This document shows, piece after piece, positions 42,718-52,243 of a stretch of 64,000 nt of DNA. The stretch's first letter is position 1; each line of letters opens with the position of its first letter. The stretch is taken from positions 6,882,001 to 6,946,000 of the forward strand of contig NZ_CP134500.1 of NCBI RefSeq assembly GCF_031760065.1. Direction: 5' to 3'. The translations under genes and the position numbers were made by a program. The notes below the pieces were generated by a model. The model was not told where the DNA came from. It did no database searches and saw nothing but the letters and a program-made list of their open reading frames with translations. Origin of the DNA: Streptomyces durocortorensis (GTDB taxonomy: Bacteria > Actinomycetota > Actinomycetes > Streptomycetales > Streptomycetaceae).

Positions 42718-43469
42718 GCGGGGGGCTCCTTGAGCGGGGTGAGCAGGACGTCTGCGGAGGTCGCGACCAACAGGGTGCGGTCGGGGACCTCGCGCCAGAG
42801 GGGGTCGTCGTCGTACGGCTCCGAGGCCACCGCCGTGGAGCGGCCCGGCACCGTGCGGTACCAGAGGGTGTCGCCCCAGGCGGTCGCGGTGATGGTGGCC
42901 CCGTCGGTGAGGAGCAGGTTCAGCCGCGAGCCGGGGGCGGTGGCCGCGACCTCGCGGACGGTCTCCGCGACCGCGCGCGGCACCTCGTCCCCGGCCTCGG
43001 CCCGGTGCCGGATCAGCGCCCAGATCAGCGCGGAGTCGTTGCGGGCCGCCAGGGACAGCAGTCTCTCGGCGGGCAGGGCGGCGGCCAGCGGGGCGAGCGA
43101 TCCGGGCCAGCCCCGCACGGCCCCGTTGTGGCTGAACAGCAGCTGCCCGGCGGCGTACGGCGCGGCCGCCGCCTCCCCGTCCGCCCCCGCCTCGGTGGCG
43201 TCCCGTACGGCGGCCAGCAGCGCGGTGCTGCGGACCACCCGGGCCAGATCGGTGAAGGTCTCGTCGCCCCATACGGGCCCCTGGCGCCGGTAGCGTCCGG
43301 GCACCGGGTCGCCGTCCGCGTACCAGCCGACGCCGAACCCGTCCGCGTTGACCGTGCCGTACCGCTGACGGCGCGGCTCCCAGGACTGCCGCACCAAGCA
43401 GTGCGGGGGCTTGAGGAGGATGTCCCCGAGCACCACCGGCTCGCCCACGTAAGCGATGTGACGGCACAT
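42714..43469 (-). CDS. egtC: Ergothioneine amidohydrolase EgtC
   Basis: 251 residues of a class II glutamine amidotransferase fold with N-terminal Cys2 (MCRHIAYVG). Further motifs are GTVNADGFGVGWYADGDPVP, LFSHNGAVRGW, RNDSALIWALIRHRAEA and ASEPYDDDPLW. It hydrolyses the gamma-glutamyl group from the sulfoxide intermediate. ATG at 43469 shares one base with the egtB stop (TGATG). The start is fixed because Cys2 must be N-terminal. Confidence 0.94.
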   Translation of the reverse strand: MCRHIAYVGEPVVLGDILLKPPHCLVRQSWEPRRQRYGTVNADGFGVGWYADGDPVPGRYRRQGPVWGDETFTDLARVVRSTALLAAVRDATEAGADGEAAAAPYAAGQLLFSHNGAVRGWPGSLAPLAAALPAERLLSLAARNDSALIWALIRHRAEAGDEVPRAVAETVREVAATAPGSRLNLLLTDGATITATAWGDTLWYRTVPGRSTAVASEPYDDDPLWREVPDRTLLVATSADVLLTPLKEPPA

Positions 43470-44878
43470 CAGGCATCCCTCGCCGTGCGGAACCCGGAGA
43501 AGATCTGCCGCCGCACCGGGAGGTCCCAGTTGCGGAACGTGCCCCGGCAGGCGACCCGGTCCACGGCGAACGAACCGCCGCGCAGCACCTTGTGGGCCGG
43601 GCCGAAGAACACCTCCGAATACTCGCGGTAGGGGAACGCCACGAACCCCGGGTAGGGCAGGAAGTCGCTCGACGTCCACTCCCACACGTCGCCCATCAAC
43701 TGCCCCGCACCGGAGGACGACCGGCCCTGCGGATACGCCCCAGCCCGCGCCGGACGCAGATGGCGCTGCCCCAGATTGGCCCGCTCCGGCGTCGGATCCT
43801 CGTCGCCCCACGGATAGCGCCGGGAGCGGCCGGAGGCGGGGTCGTGCCGGGCGGCCTTCTCCCACTCCGTCTCCGTGGGCAGCCGCCGCCCCGCCCAGCG
43901 GGCGTACGCGTCCGCCTCGTACCAGCTCACGTGCAGCACCGGCTCGTCGTCCGGCACCGGCTCGGTCACCCCGAACCGCCGACGCAGCCACTGTCCGGCC
44001 TCCCGGTGCCAGAACAGCGGCGCGGCCAGGCCGTGTTCGCGGACCATGGCCCACCCCTCGGGAGCCCACCAGCGCTCGTCCCGGTAGCCGCCGTCCTCGA
44101 TGAAGCGGACGTAGGCGCCACAGGTGACCGGGGCGGTGTCCAGGCGGAAGGCCGCCACATCGCGGCGGTGCGCGGGCCGCTCGTTGTCCAGGGCCCACGG
44201 CTCGGCCGAGGTCCCCATGGTGAACGGGCCCGCCGGTACGAGGACTTCGTCGGGAAGCGCCCCGGCCCCGACCGGCTCCGGCGGCGGGGGAGCGGCCAGC
44301 ACCGCCGGACCTGATCGCAGCTGATGGGTGATCAGCATCGTCTCGTCATGCTGCTGTTCATGCTGGGCGATCATCCCGAAGGCGAACCCGGCCCGCTCCA
44401 GCGGACGTCCCCCCTCGTGCAGCGGTGCGCCCTCCAGCAGCTCCAACGCCCGGCCCCGGACGTCGGAGGCGTATGTCCGCGCCTCGGCGGGAGCCAGCAG
44501 CGGCAGCGAGGGGCGGGAGGCGCGGGAGTGCTCGAAGGCGTCGTACAGCCCGTCGATCTCCGGGCGCAGAGCGTCCCGGCCGCCGACGGCGCGCAGCAGC
44601 CACTGCTCCTCCTGGTTGCCGATGTGCGCCAGGTCCCAGACCAGTGGCGACATCAACGGGGAGTGCTGGGCGGTCAGTTCGCCGTCGTCCACGCTGTCGG
44701 TGAGCAGCGCGGTGCGTTCGCGCGCGGTCAGCAGCGCGTCCAGGGCACGTTGCCGCAGGGCTTCGGGGTCGGTGCCGGGGGCGACGGGGAAGCCGGTGGC
44801 GGCGGGCCCGGCGGACCGGGCCGGATCGAAGGCATCGGAGTGCTGACGCCGCTCGGAGCGGTCGGAGTGCCCGGTCAT
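43469..44878 (-). CDS. egtB: Ergothioneine sulfoxide synthase EgtB
   Basis: 469 residues. An N-terminal DinB-like domain has an iron ligand in HIGNQEEQW and the HxxxHxE motif as HEQQHDE. A C-terminal FGE-sulfatase domain has VLVPAGPFTMG, RRLPTETEWEKAAR, MGDVWEWTSSDF and a VLRGGSFA end. It joins hercynine and gamma-glutamylcysteine with O2 at a non-heme iron. ATG at 44878 overlaps the egtA stop by four bases. Confidence 0.95.
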   Translation of the reverse strand: MTGHSDRSERRQHSDAFDPARSAGPAATGFPVAPGTDPEALRQRALDALLTARERTALLTDSVDDGELTAQHSPLMSPLVWDLAHIGNQEEQWLLRAVGGRDALRPEIDGLYDAFEHSRASRPSLPLLAPAEARTYASDVRGRALELLEGAPLHEGGRPLERAGFAFGMIAQHEQQHDETMLITHQLRSGPAVLAAPPPPEPVGAGALPDEVLVPAGPFTMGTSAEPWALDNERPAHRRDVAAFRLDTAPVTCGAYVRFIEDGGYRDERWWAPEGWAMVREHGLAAPLFWHREAGQWLRRRFGVTEPVPDDEPVLHVSWYEADAYARWAGRRLPTETEWEKAARHDPASGRSRRYPWGDEDPTPERANLGQRHLRPARAGAYPQGRSSSGAGQLMGDVWEWTSSDFLPYPGFVAFPYREYSEVFFGPAHKVLRGGSFAVDRVACRGTFRNWDLPVRRQIFSGFRTARDA

Positions 44879-46284
44879 GCGGAGGCCGCCTTTCCGGAGT
44901 GCGGCGGGAGATCCGAGTGCGGCGGCCCGGCGACGGAGCCGGGAGCGGTGCGCGCGGGCCCGTCCGGCGGGTCGGCCGACGCCCCGGTGCCGGTCAGCAG
45001 GCGCGGATCGGTGAGGCCGCCCGGATCAGGCAGGTCATCGGCCGGACAACGCCCACGGGCCACATAGCGGTCGGTGAAGGCGGCCACGGAATCGCGTACC
45101 GCCTGGCTCGCGCCCATCCGCTCCAGCGCCGGCAGAGCGGCCGAGAAGCAGCCGGTGGCCGCGGCCCGCAGCTCCGGGTCGGCGAGGCCGTCGCGGGCGG
45201 CCGCCGTCCAGAGCGGATTGCGCGGAGGAGCGGCCGTCCCCGCCGTCTCGGCCAGCGGCTTCACAGCGCGGTACACGGTCTCGGCGGCCTCCGGGTCGTC
45301 GAACAGGGCCGTGGCGACGGCGAGCGGTACCAGCCACCCGTCGGGGCCGTTCTGCGCGTCGATCATGCGCAGCTCCAGGTGACCGCGCGGCCGGATCGGC
45401 GGAAACAGCGTCGTGAGGTGATAGTCGAGATCGGCCCGGACCGGCGGGCGGGGCGCCCCGGTGCGGATCCACTCGCGGAAGGTCAGCCCCTCCGGCACCT
45501 CCCACGGGCCCGCTTCACACCGGATGCACATCACCGCGGCGTCCAGGACGTGCGCGGCCCAGGCCTCGCGCGGAGCGTGCCCACCGTCCGGCGCCAGCGC
45601 CCGGCCCGGGTCCAGCTCGGCCCACAGCGCCTGCCGGGTGGAACGCCACCCGGTACGGCGGCCCTGCTGGAACGGCGAGTTGGCGAACGCCGCCACCAGC
45701 ACCGCGCCCAGCAGATGCGCGAGCTGCCAGCGCCGCCCGTACCCCAGCGGCCCCGGCTCCTCCTCGCCCGCGTCCAGACAGACCTGGACCGAGGCGGAGG
45801 TGCACATCATGGCCCGCCCGGCGGGCCCCGAACGGTCGAGCGCGGCCTCCATCGCCTCGTAGCGCGGCTCGCGCAGTCTGCGGCGAGGCGGCTGCCACGG
45901 GTCGACGCCAAGACCGACCGGCGCGAGCCCCACCGCGCCCAGCGAGGCGCGGACGGCCGCCAGATCCGCGGCGGTGGTCTCGACGCACTCCATCAGGGAG
46001 CCGGCCGGCTGCGAGCTGAGCTCCAGCTGACCGCCCGGCTCGAAGGTCAGCGCCGCGCTCAGCGGCAGCGCCCGGACCGCCTCGACGGCGCTGTCCAGCC
46101 GCTCCTGGCCGACCGGGAGGTCAGGATGTTCCCGGTCGTGAATGAGCCATTCGAGTTCCACCCCGACGGTGCGGGGCGGGCCCGTCTTGAAACATATGCC
46201 GCGCAGTAAGTCCTCTGCCCCGGTCTCGTCGAGGGGGGCGGCGGCCGGGCGCGAGCCGGTTGCGCCGGGAATGTCCGGAGCCAT
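44875..46284 (-). CDS. egtA: Glutamate-cysteine ligase EgtA
   Basis: 469 residues of the GCS2 type: TVGVELEWLIHDREHPD, LTFEPGGQLELSSQPAGS, AMMCTSASVQVCLDAGEE, and a long C-terminal region. It makes gamma-glutamylcysteine for EgtB. ATG at 46284 has AAGGAGG upstream; in-frame sequence before it is not coding. It is the first gene of egtABCD. The PLP lyase gene egtE is not in the operon, as is common in Streptomyces, where a lyase elsewhere completes the pathway. Confidence 0.93.
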   Translation of the reverse strand: MAPDIPGATGSRPAAAPLDETGAEDLLRGICFKTGPPRTVGVELEWLIHDREHPDLPVGQERLDSAVEAVRALPLSAALTFEPGGQLELSSQPAGSLMECVETTAADLAAVRASLGAVGLAPVGLGVDPWQPPRRRLREPRYEAMEAALDRSGPAGRAMMCTSASVQVCLDAGEEEPGPLGYGRRWQLAHLLGAVLVAAFANSPFQQGRRTGWRSTRQALWAELDPGRALAPDGGHAPREAWAAHVLDAAVMCIRCEAGPWEVPEGLTFREWIRTGAPRPPVRADLDYHLTTLFPPIRPRGHLELRMIDAQNGPDGWLVPLAVATALFDDPEAAETVYRAVKPLAETAGTAAPPRNPLWTAAARDGLADPELRAAATGCFSAALPALERMGASQAVRDSVAAFTDRYVARGRCPADDLPDPGGLTDPRLLTGTGASADPPDGPARTAPGSVAGPPHSDLPPHSGKAASA

Positions 46285-46509
46285 GAGGGGCCTCCTTCTC
46301 AGCTGTCTGCCTACCACCCAAACCCGTACGCGGAGATCGCACAAGAGTGCCCCCGAGCCAGGGAAATACGGTTGCGCCCAGGCCGGGGTCACCACCAGCA
46401 TGCCCCGGATGCACCACACGGGGGAGCGCGCGTGGGCGCGCCGCCGCACGGCATCGCACGGGAGACGAAAGCGGGTGGCCGAGGCCGGTCGCTATCGCAA
46501 CGCGGCAGG

Positions 46510-46977
46510 TCAGCTCCAGCCGTACCGCTCCCGCAGACGCCCGGTGACCCGGTCGAAGCGGTCGCGGTCCAGGGCGCAGGCCTCCCGGCGCATCCCGCCC
46601 TCATGGACCCGCAGCACCCGGTCCAGATCCACCCAGGACGGCCGCCCCGAACTGTCCCAGGGGCCCGCACCCAGCGCCACCCACTCGTGGTCCCGGTCGT
46701 GCTGCTTGCTGGAGAGCTGCACGGCGAGCAGCGTGCCCGCCTCCTCCCGGGCGACGACGAGCACCGGCCGGTCCTTGCCGCGCCCGTCGTTCTCCTCGTA
46801 CGGCACCCAGGTCCAGACGATCTCGCCGGGGTCGGGATCGCCGTCGCGGTCGGGGGCGTAGGAGGTACGTACGGGACCGACGTCCTCGGGATCGGCCTGC
46901 AACGTGGCGGTCGGGCCGCTGCTGCCGGGGACGTCGAAGGGATTGCCGGAACGGTACGCGCTGTCATGGAACGTCAT
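46510..46977 (-). CDS. PemK/MazF-like protein, no antitoxin beside it
   Basis: 155 residues. The PemK core is readable as GEIVWTWVPYEENDGRGKDR, PVLVVAREEAGTLLAVQLSS and WVALGAGPWDSSGRPSWVDL, with a C-terminal DRDRFDRVTGRLRERY helix. It keeps the fold of MazF-type RNases but has a 45-residue N-terminal extension and no antitoxin gene on either side. It may be a housekeeping relative rather than an active toxin. ATG at 46977; the ribosome site is weak. It is divergent from a LacI-family gene. Confidence 0.82.
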   Translation of the reverse strand: MTFHDSAYRSGNPFDVPGSSGPTATLQADPEDVGPVRTSYAPDRDGDPDPGEIVWTWVPYEENDGRGKDRPVLVVAREEAGTLLAVQLSSKQHDRDHEWVALGAGPWDSSGRPSWVDLDRVLRVHEGGMRREACALDRDRFDRVTGRLRERYGWS

Positions 46978-47122
46978 CGCAACACCGTAGAACCTCCAGC
47001 GCCCGTTCCCGGGAGCGGGGCGTCGGACCACGACCGCGGGGCGTTGTTCCGGCCATCGCGGCCGGGCAGGCGGCCCCCGGGCCGGGACCCGGCCCCACGG
47101 GTCTGGAAGACTGCCGGACGCC

Positions 47123-48145
47123 ATGAGCCAGTTACCCAATCAGCCCGCCGAAGTCTCCGTTCCGACCAGCGCCGATGTCGCGCGCCTCGCCGGAGTGTCC
47201 CGGGCCACCGTGTCGTACGTACTGAACAACAACGCCACCGTCCGGATCAGCGAACCCACCCGACGCCGGGTCAGGGAGGCCGCCGGCCAGCTCGGTTACG
47301 TCCCGCACGCCGCTGCCCGCAGCCTGCGCGCCGGACACAGCCGCATGGTCCTGCTGCCCTCCGGCCACATACCGGCAGGACCGCTGCACCACTACTTCTT
47401 CGAGGAACTCCAGTCGGGGCTGCGCCGACTGGACTACACCGTCGTCCAGTACGGCAGCGTCGGCCTCACCGCCGACGAAGCGGCCACGGCCTGGGCCGAA
47501 CTGCGGCCCGTCGCCGTCGTCGTACCACCGGGCATCGTCCTCACCCCGCACGGCACGGGCATCCTCACCCGCTCCGGCGCCAAAGCGGTGATCACCCTCG
47601 GCCCCGAACCGGTGGCCGGAGCGCACGGCCTGGTCATGGACCAACGGCGGGTCGGCGCCAGCGCCGTGGAACACCTGCTGGCCCGCGGCCGCCGCCACAT
47701 CGGCGTCGTCATGCCCGGGGAACCGGGCCGCTCACCGTTCTCCGAACCCCGCCTCGCCGGGGCCCGGCGCGCCGCGGAAGCGGCCGGGGCCCGAATCCGG
47801 CCGCTCCCGCTGCGCTACGAGGAGGACTCGGCGGCCCGGCTCGCCGCCCGCTGGGAGCGGCTCGGTCTGGACGCCGTGTTCGCGTACAACGACGAGTACG
47901 CCATGCTGCTGATGCGGGCCCTCCAGGACGCGGGGATCTCCGTGCCCGCCGGCACGGCGGTGATCGGGGCGGACGACTCCCTCATCGGCAGGCTGCTGCG
48001 CCCCCGGCTCAGCACGGTCCGCATGGAACTCGCCATGCCGCAGCCGCTCGCCGAGACCATCGACCGCATGGTTCAGCACCCGGGCGGGCCACCGGTCCGC
48101 CACGACCTGCTGCGCACCGCCGCCGTGCACCGCGAATCCAGCTGA
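47123..48145 (+). CDS. LacI-family transcriptional regulator
   Basis: 340 residues. The helix-turn-helix is ADVARLAGVSRATVSYVLNN, with hinge VREAAGQLGYVPHAAARSLR. The periplasmic-binding fold has HYFFEELQSGLRRLDYTVVQ, GASAVEHLLARGRRHIGVV, and GTAVIGADDSLIGRLLRP. The ligand is unknown and no sugar operon adjoins it. ATG at 47123. The residue that LacI members use for minor-groove insertion (leucine near the hinge) is present in AARSLRAG. Confidence 0.9.
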   Translation: MSQLPNQPAEVSVPTSADVARLAGVSRATVSYVLNNNATVRISEPTRRRVREAAGQLGYVPHAAARSLRAGHSRMVLLPSGHIPAGPLHHYFFEELQSGLRRLDYTVVQYGSVGLTADEAATAWAELRPVAVVVPPGIVLTPHGTGILTRSGAKAVITLGPEPVAGAHGLVMDQRRVGASAVEHLLARGRRHIGVVMPGEPGRSPFSEPRLAGARRAAEAAGARIRPLPLRYEEDSAARLAARWERLGLDAVFAYNDEYAMLLMRALQDAGISVPAGTAVIGADDSLIGRLLRPRLSTVRMELAMPQPLAETIDRMVQHPGGPPVRHDLLRTAAVHRESS

Positions 48146-48200
48146 CCGCCCGCGGTGCGACGACATGCGGGGCGCACGGCGGATGTCTAGCGTCGGAGGC

Positions 48201-48464
48201 ATGAGCCATCCGCAGAGTTACGAGCTGCTCCTGATCCCCGACCACAGCAGGACCCGGACGGGGGCCCCGGGGCGGCCGATCCGGTCCGCGGTGGTGGCCG
48301 CCACCGGCGAGACCGGGGCGTCGGGCTACCCCCGGTATGTGGGGGAGGGCATGGAGGCGGACATCGACCCGGAGACCCGGACGGTGGAGGCGGTGCTGAT
48401 CGACGGCGAGGAACTGGACTACGGGATGTCGGTGCGCGTGGCGGAGGGCGAGGGCCCGGCATGA
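48201..48464 (+). CDS. Small hypothetical protein
   Basis: 87 residues, no signal peptide or membrane span: SYELLLIPDHSRTRTGAPGR, PIRSAVVAATGETGASGYPR and DPETRTVEAVLIDGEELDYG. It is mostly short strands and turns. I do not recognise a family. ATG at 48201 directly follows GGAGGC, unusually close to the start, so translation may be weak or use re-initiation. It is followed by a hairpin terminator shared with the converging thioredoxin gene. Confidence 0.7.
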   Translation: MSHPQSYELLLIPDHSRTRTGAPGRPIRSAVVAATGETGASGYPRYVGEGMEADIDPETRTVEAVLIDGEELDYGMSVRVAEGEGPA

Positions 48465-48466
48465 CC

Positions 48467-48526
48467 GAGGGGCCCTGACCGGTACCACCGCGTCCGTGAC
48501 GGTGACGGTGTCGGTCAGGGCCCCTC
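48467..48526. terminator. Bidirectional terminator, long loop
   Basis: A perfect 14-bp stem (48467-48480 with 48513-48526) enclosing 32 bases, between a small gene and the thioredoxin gene. It has no T-tract. Confidence 0.7.
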
Positions 48527-48553
48527 GCCCGCTGCCGTGCGCCGGACGGCCGG

Positions 48554-48952
48554 CTACTGGGGCTCCGGCTGCCCCTGCCCGGCCTCGGCCGCCCGCTTCT
48601 GCTCCTCGACGGACTTGCGGACCTCGTCCATGTCCAGATTCCGGGCCTGCCCGATGACGTCCTCCAGGGCCGCCTCGGGCAGCGCACCCGGCTGCGCGAA
48701 GACGGCCACGTTGTCGCGGACGATCATCAGCGTCGGGATGGACCGGATCTCGAAGGCCGCCGCCAGCTCCTGCTGCGCCTCCGTGTCGACCTTGGCGAAG
48801 ACCAGGTCGGGGTGGCGCTCGGAGGCCGAGTCGTAGACCGGCGCGAACTGTCGGCAGGGGCCGCACCAGGAAGCCCAGAAGTCGATCAGGACGAAGTCGT
48901 TGTCACTCACGACCTGATCGAAGTTTTCCTTGGTGAGCTCTACGGTGCTCAT
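48554..48952 (-). CDS. Thioredoxin
   Basis: 132 residues. Active site FWASWCGPCRQFAPVYD; the cis-proline loop is EIRSIPTLMIV. The C-terminus is extended by about 20 Glu/Gln-rich residues (EEQKRAAEAGQGQPEPQ) beyond the usual length. It reduces protein disulfides in the cytosol. ATG at 48952. It is divergent from a flavin disulfide reductase, a pairing I recall from the S. coelicolor trxC region. The 130-bp shared promoter gap may carry a disulfide-stress promoter, but no certain SigR site was identified. Confidence 0.93.
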   Translation of the reverse strand: MSTVELTKENFDQVVSDNDFVLIDFWASWCGPCRQFAPVYDSASERHPDLVFAKVDTEAQQELAAAFEIRSIPTLMIVRDNVAVFAQPGALPEAALEDVIGQARNLDMDEVRKSVEEQKRAAEAGQGQPEPQ

Positions 48953-49082
48953 GCTTGGGATACCTCTTCCTGTGCCCGCCCGTGGGGTCCTGTCGGGGCC
49001 TGTCCGGCACAACGGTGACTGCGCTTGCGCTATTCCGCCTGCCCATGTGGCCGGGGCGCACACCCGCGACGACACTGTTTCC

Positions 49083-50531
49083 ATGACTGACGCAGGGAAG
49101 ATCCCCGAGTACTCCCCGTACGACGTAGTGGTCGTCGGTGCCGGTCCGGTGGGGGAGAACGTGGCCGACCGGGCCCGCGCCGCCGGACTCTCCACGGCGG
49201 TGGTGGAGTCCGAGCTCATCGGAGGCGAGTGCTCCTACTGGGCCTGCATGCCGAGCAAGGCGCTGCTGCGCCCCGTCGTGGCCCGCGCCGACGCCCGCCG
49301 TGTCCCCGGACTGAGCGCGGCCGTGCAGGGCCCCCTGGACGTGCGGGCGGTCCTCGCCCACCGGGACGACGAGGCGAGCCACTGGAAGGACGACGGCCAG
49401 CTCGCCTGGCTGGAGGACATCGGAGCGGACGTCTTCCGCGGTACGGGACGGCTCACCGGCCCCCGTGAGGTCTCCGTCACCACCGCCGACGGCACCGGGC
49501 ACCGGCTCACCGCCCGGCACGCCGTCGCCGTCTGCACCGGCACCCGGGCCGTCGTCCCCGACCTCCCCGGCGTCGCCGACGCCCGCCCGTGGACCAGCCG
49601 CGAGGCCACCAGCGCCAAGGAGGCACCCGGGCGGCTCGTGATCGTCGGCGGGGGAGTCGTGGGCGTGGAGATGGCGACCGTCTGGCAGGCGCTGGGCTCC
49701 GAGGTGACGCTGCTGATCCGGGGCAAGGGCCTGCTCCCGAAGATGGAGCCCTTCGCGGGCGAGCTGGTGGCCGAGGCGCTGACGGAGGCCGGTGCCACGA
49801 TCCGTACCGGCGTCTCCGTCACCGCCGTGCACCGCCCCGCACCGGACGGCCCCGTCACCGTGGAGCTGGACGACGGCGGTCGGGTCGAGGCCGACGAGAT
49901 CCTCTTCGCCACCGGCCGGGCCCCGCGCACGGACGACCTGGGCCTGGAGACGATCGGCCTGGAACCCGGCTCCTGGCTCACCGTGGACGACAGCTGCCGC
50001 GTCGAGGGCACGGACTGGCTGTACGCGGTCGGGGACGTCAACCACCGTGCCCTGCTCACCCACCAGGGCAAGTACCAGGCCCGCATCGCGGGCGCCGCGA
50101 TCGCCGCCCGAGCCCAGCGGGTCCCCCTCCTCGAAACCGACCGCTGGGGCGCCCACGCGGCCACCGCGGACCATGCCGCCGTCCCCCAGGTCGTCTTCAC
50201 CGATCCCGAGGCCGCATCCGTGGGCCTCACCCTCGCCGAGGCCGAACGCACCGGCCACCGCGTCCGCGCCGTCGACCACGACCTCGCCGCCGTGGCGGGC
50301 TCCGGCCTCTACGCCGACGGCTACCGGGGCCGCGCCCGGATGATCGTGGACCTGGACCGCGAGATCCTGCTCGGCGTCACCTTCGTCGGCCCTGGCATCG
50401 GGGAACTCCTGCACTCGGCGACGGTCGCGGTCGCGGGTGAGGTCCCCGTCGACCGCCTGTGGCACGCGGTTCCCGCGTACCCGACGATCAGTGAGGTGTG
50501 GCTGCGGCTGCTGGAGGCGTATCGGGGCTGA
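49083..50531 (+). CDS. FAD/NAD(P) disulfide oxidoreductase (lipoamide dehydrogenase-like)
   Basis: 482 residues. The FAD loop VVVGAGPVGENVADRARAAG, the redox CxxxxC as GGECSYWACMPSKALLRP, the NAD loop VIVGGGVVGVEMATVWQALG, and the second FAD motif WLYAVGDVNHRALLTHQG are present. The dimer-interface His-Glu pair lies in the C-terminal HAVPAYPTISEVW. The substrate is unassigned because the flanking redox residues (CSYWAC instead of CVNxGC) depart from lipoamide or mercuric reductase. ATG at 49083. It is divergent from thioredoxin and ends before a strong terminator. Confidence 0.88.
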   Translation: MTDAGKIPEYSPYDVVVVGAGPVGENVADRARAAGLSTAVVESELIGGECSYWACMPSKALLRPVVARADARRVPGLSAAVQGPLDVRAVLAHRDDEASHWKDDGQLAWLEDIGADVFRGTGRLTGPREVSVTTADGTGHRLTARHAVAVCTGTRAVVPDLPGVADARPWTSREATSAKEAPGRLVIVGGGVVGVEMATVWQALGSEVTLLIRGKGLLPKMEPFAGELVAEALTEAGATIRTGVSVTAVHRPAPDGPVTVELDDGGRVEADEILFATGRAPRTDDLGLETIGLEPGSWLTVDDSCRVEGTDWLYAVGDVNHRALLTHQGKYQARIAGAAIAARAQRVPLLETDRWGAHAATADHAAVPQVVFTDPEAASVGLTLAEAERTGHRVRAVDHDLAAVAGSGLYADGYRGRARMIVDLDREILLGVTFVGPGIGELLHSATVAVAGEVPVDRLWHAVPAYPTISEVWLRLLEAYRG

Positions 50532-50636
50532 GGGCCTGCCGCCTGCCGGGCCCGGCGTCGTACGACGCGTACCTAAGGCACCGACATCACCCGCGCCCGT
50601 CTCGCGTACGGTACGGCGGGACCTCGGCGCACCCGA

Positions 50637-50674
50637 CGGAGAGGGCCCCGGCGTTCACGCCGGGGCCCTCTCCG
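50637..50674. terminator. Bidirectional terminator hairpin
   Basis: A perfect 17-bp stem (50637-50653 with 50658-50674) and a TTCA loop, between the reductase and the converging AGCS symporter gene. One of the strongest hairpins in the window. Confidence 0.9.
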
Positions 50675-50710
50675 TGTGCGGGCACCGTGACCGGTGCGCC
50701 GGAGTCCTTG

Positions 50711-52243
50711 TCAGACGTTCACCTTCGTCGGCTCCTCGGCATCGTCCCCGCCCGTTCCGCCGGTGTTCCGGGTGCGGACGTACTCAAGGAACTTGTCGAG
50801 TTCGCGCTTGACGACGGGGGCGAGCAGGTACAGGCCGACGATGTTGATGACGGCGAGGGTGAAGAGCACCGCGTCGGCGAGGTCGATGAGGGTCTGCAGG
50901 GTGAGCAGGGACCCGGCGACGGCGAACAGGGTGTAGAGGATCTTGTAGATGGTCTCGCTGGTGCGGCTGCGGCCGAAGAGGTACGTCCAGGACTTGAGGC
51001 CGTAGTAGCCCCAGGTGAGGACCGTGGAGATCGCGAAGAGGATCACTGCGACGGTCAGGACGTACGGGAACCAGGGCAGCACGGTGGCGAAGGCGTCCGA
51101 GGTGATCGTCACGCCGCCGATGGACTCTCCGTCGCGGGCCTCGCCCCAGCTGGCGGGGTTGGCGATGACGATGGTCAGCGCGGTCATGGTGCAGATGACG
51201 ACCGTGTCGATGAACGGCTCCAGCAGGGCGACCAGGCCCTCACTGGCGGGGTGCTTGGTCTTGACCGCGGAGTGGGCGATCGGCGCGGAGCCGAGACCGG
51301 CCTCGTTGGAGAACGCGGCCCGCTTGAACCCGATGATCAGTGCGCCGAGCACACCGCCCGCGACGCCCTCGGGGTTGAACGCGCCCTCGATGATCGTGCT
51401 GACCGCGGAGGGCACCGCGGTGACGTTCACGAGGATGACGACGAGGCAGGCGGCGATGTAGATGCCGGCCATCGCGGGGATGAGCCGGCTGGTGACCTGG
51501 GCGATGGAGCGGATGCCGCCGAGCAGGACGATGCCGACGAGGGCGGCGATGAGGATGCCGAAGAAGAGCGCCCCGCCGGAGGAGCCCATCGCGCCGCTCT
51601 CGCCGCCGGTGACGGAGACGAGCTGCGCGTAGGACTGGTTGACCTGGAAGAGGTTGCCGCCGAAGAGCCCGAAGAACAGGATCATGATCGAGGCGAGGAC
51701 GGCGAGGGCCTTGCCGAGGGTCTTGCCGTTGTTGCCGAAGCGCTCGGCCAGCCCCTTGGGCAGGTAGTACATCGGCCCGCCGGAGACGGTGCCGTCGGCG
51801 TGGACCTCGCGGTACTTCACGCCGAGGGTGACCTCGACGAACTTGGTGGCCATACCGAGGAGACCGCAGAGGATCATCCAGAACGTGGCTCCGGCGCCGC
51901 CGATGGAGACGGCGACGGCCACACCGGCGATGTTGCCGAGGCCGACCGTGCCGGAGACCGCGGCGGTCAGCGCCTGGAAGTGGTTGACCTCGCCCGCCGA
52001 GTCCTTGTCGTCGTACTTGCCGCGCACCACGTCGACCGCGAGGCGGAACTTGCGTACCTGGACGAACCCGAACCAGCCGGTGAAGACCAGACCCGCCACC
52101 ACCAGCCAGGTGACGATGAGCGGCACCTCCGCCCCGGCGATGGTCACGGAGTAGAAGACGATCCCGCCCAGCCAGTCGGCTATGGGCTCGAAGAACCCGC
52201 TGACGGATTCGTCGATGTTCTGGGTGATGGAGTCGAGTGTCAC
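50711..52243 (-). CDS. Alanine/glycine:cation symporter (AGCS family)
   Basis: 510 residues with about ten membrane segments. Family motifs are TAAVSGTVGLGNIAGVAVAV, SIGGAGATFWMILCGLLGM, GVKYREVHADGTVSGGPMYY, and FKRAAFSNEAGLGSAPIAHS. It imports alanine or glycine with Na+ or H+. ATG at 52243. The kilobase upstream is gene-poor and carries a Crp-like dyad and an 11-bp direct repeat, so control from a distance is possible. Confidence 0.93.
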   Translation of the reverse strand: MTLDSITQNIDESVSGFFEPIADWLGGIVFYSVTIAGAEVPLIVTWLVVAGLVFTGWFGFVQVRKFRLAVDVVRGKYDDKDSAGEVNHFQALTAAVSGTVGLGNIAGVAVAVSIGGAGATFWMILCGLLGMATKFVEVTLGVKYREVHADGTVSGGPMYYLPKGLAERFGNNGKTLGKALAVLASIMILFFGLFGGNLFQVNQSYAQLVSVTGGESGAMGSSGGALFFGILIAALVGIVLLGGIRSIAQVTSRLIPAMAGIYIAACLVVILVNVTAVPSAVSTIIEGAFNPEGVAGGVLGALIIGFKRAAFSNEAGLGSAPIAHSAVKTKHPASEGLVALLEPFIDTVVICTMTALTIVIANPASWGEARDGESIGGVTITSDAFATVLPWFPYVLTVAVILFAISTVLTWGYYGLKSWTYLFGRSRTSETIYKILYTLFAVAGSLLTLQTLIDLADAVLFTLAVINIVGLYLLAPVVKRELDKFLEYVRTRNTGGTGGDDAEEPTKVNV

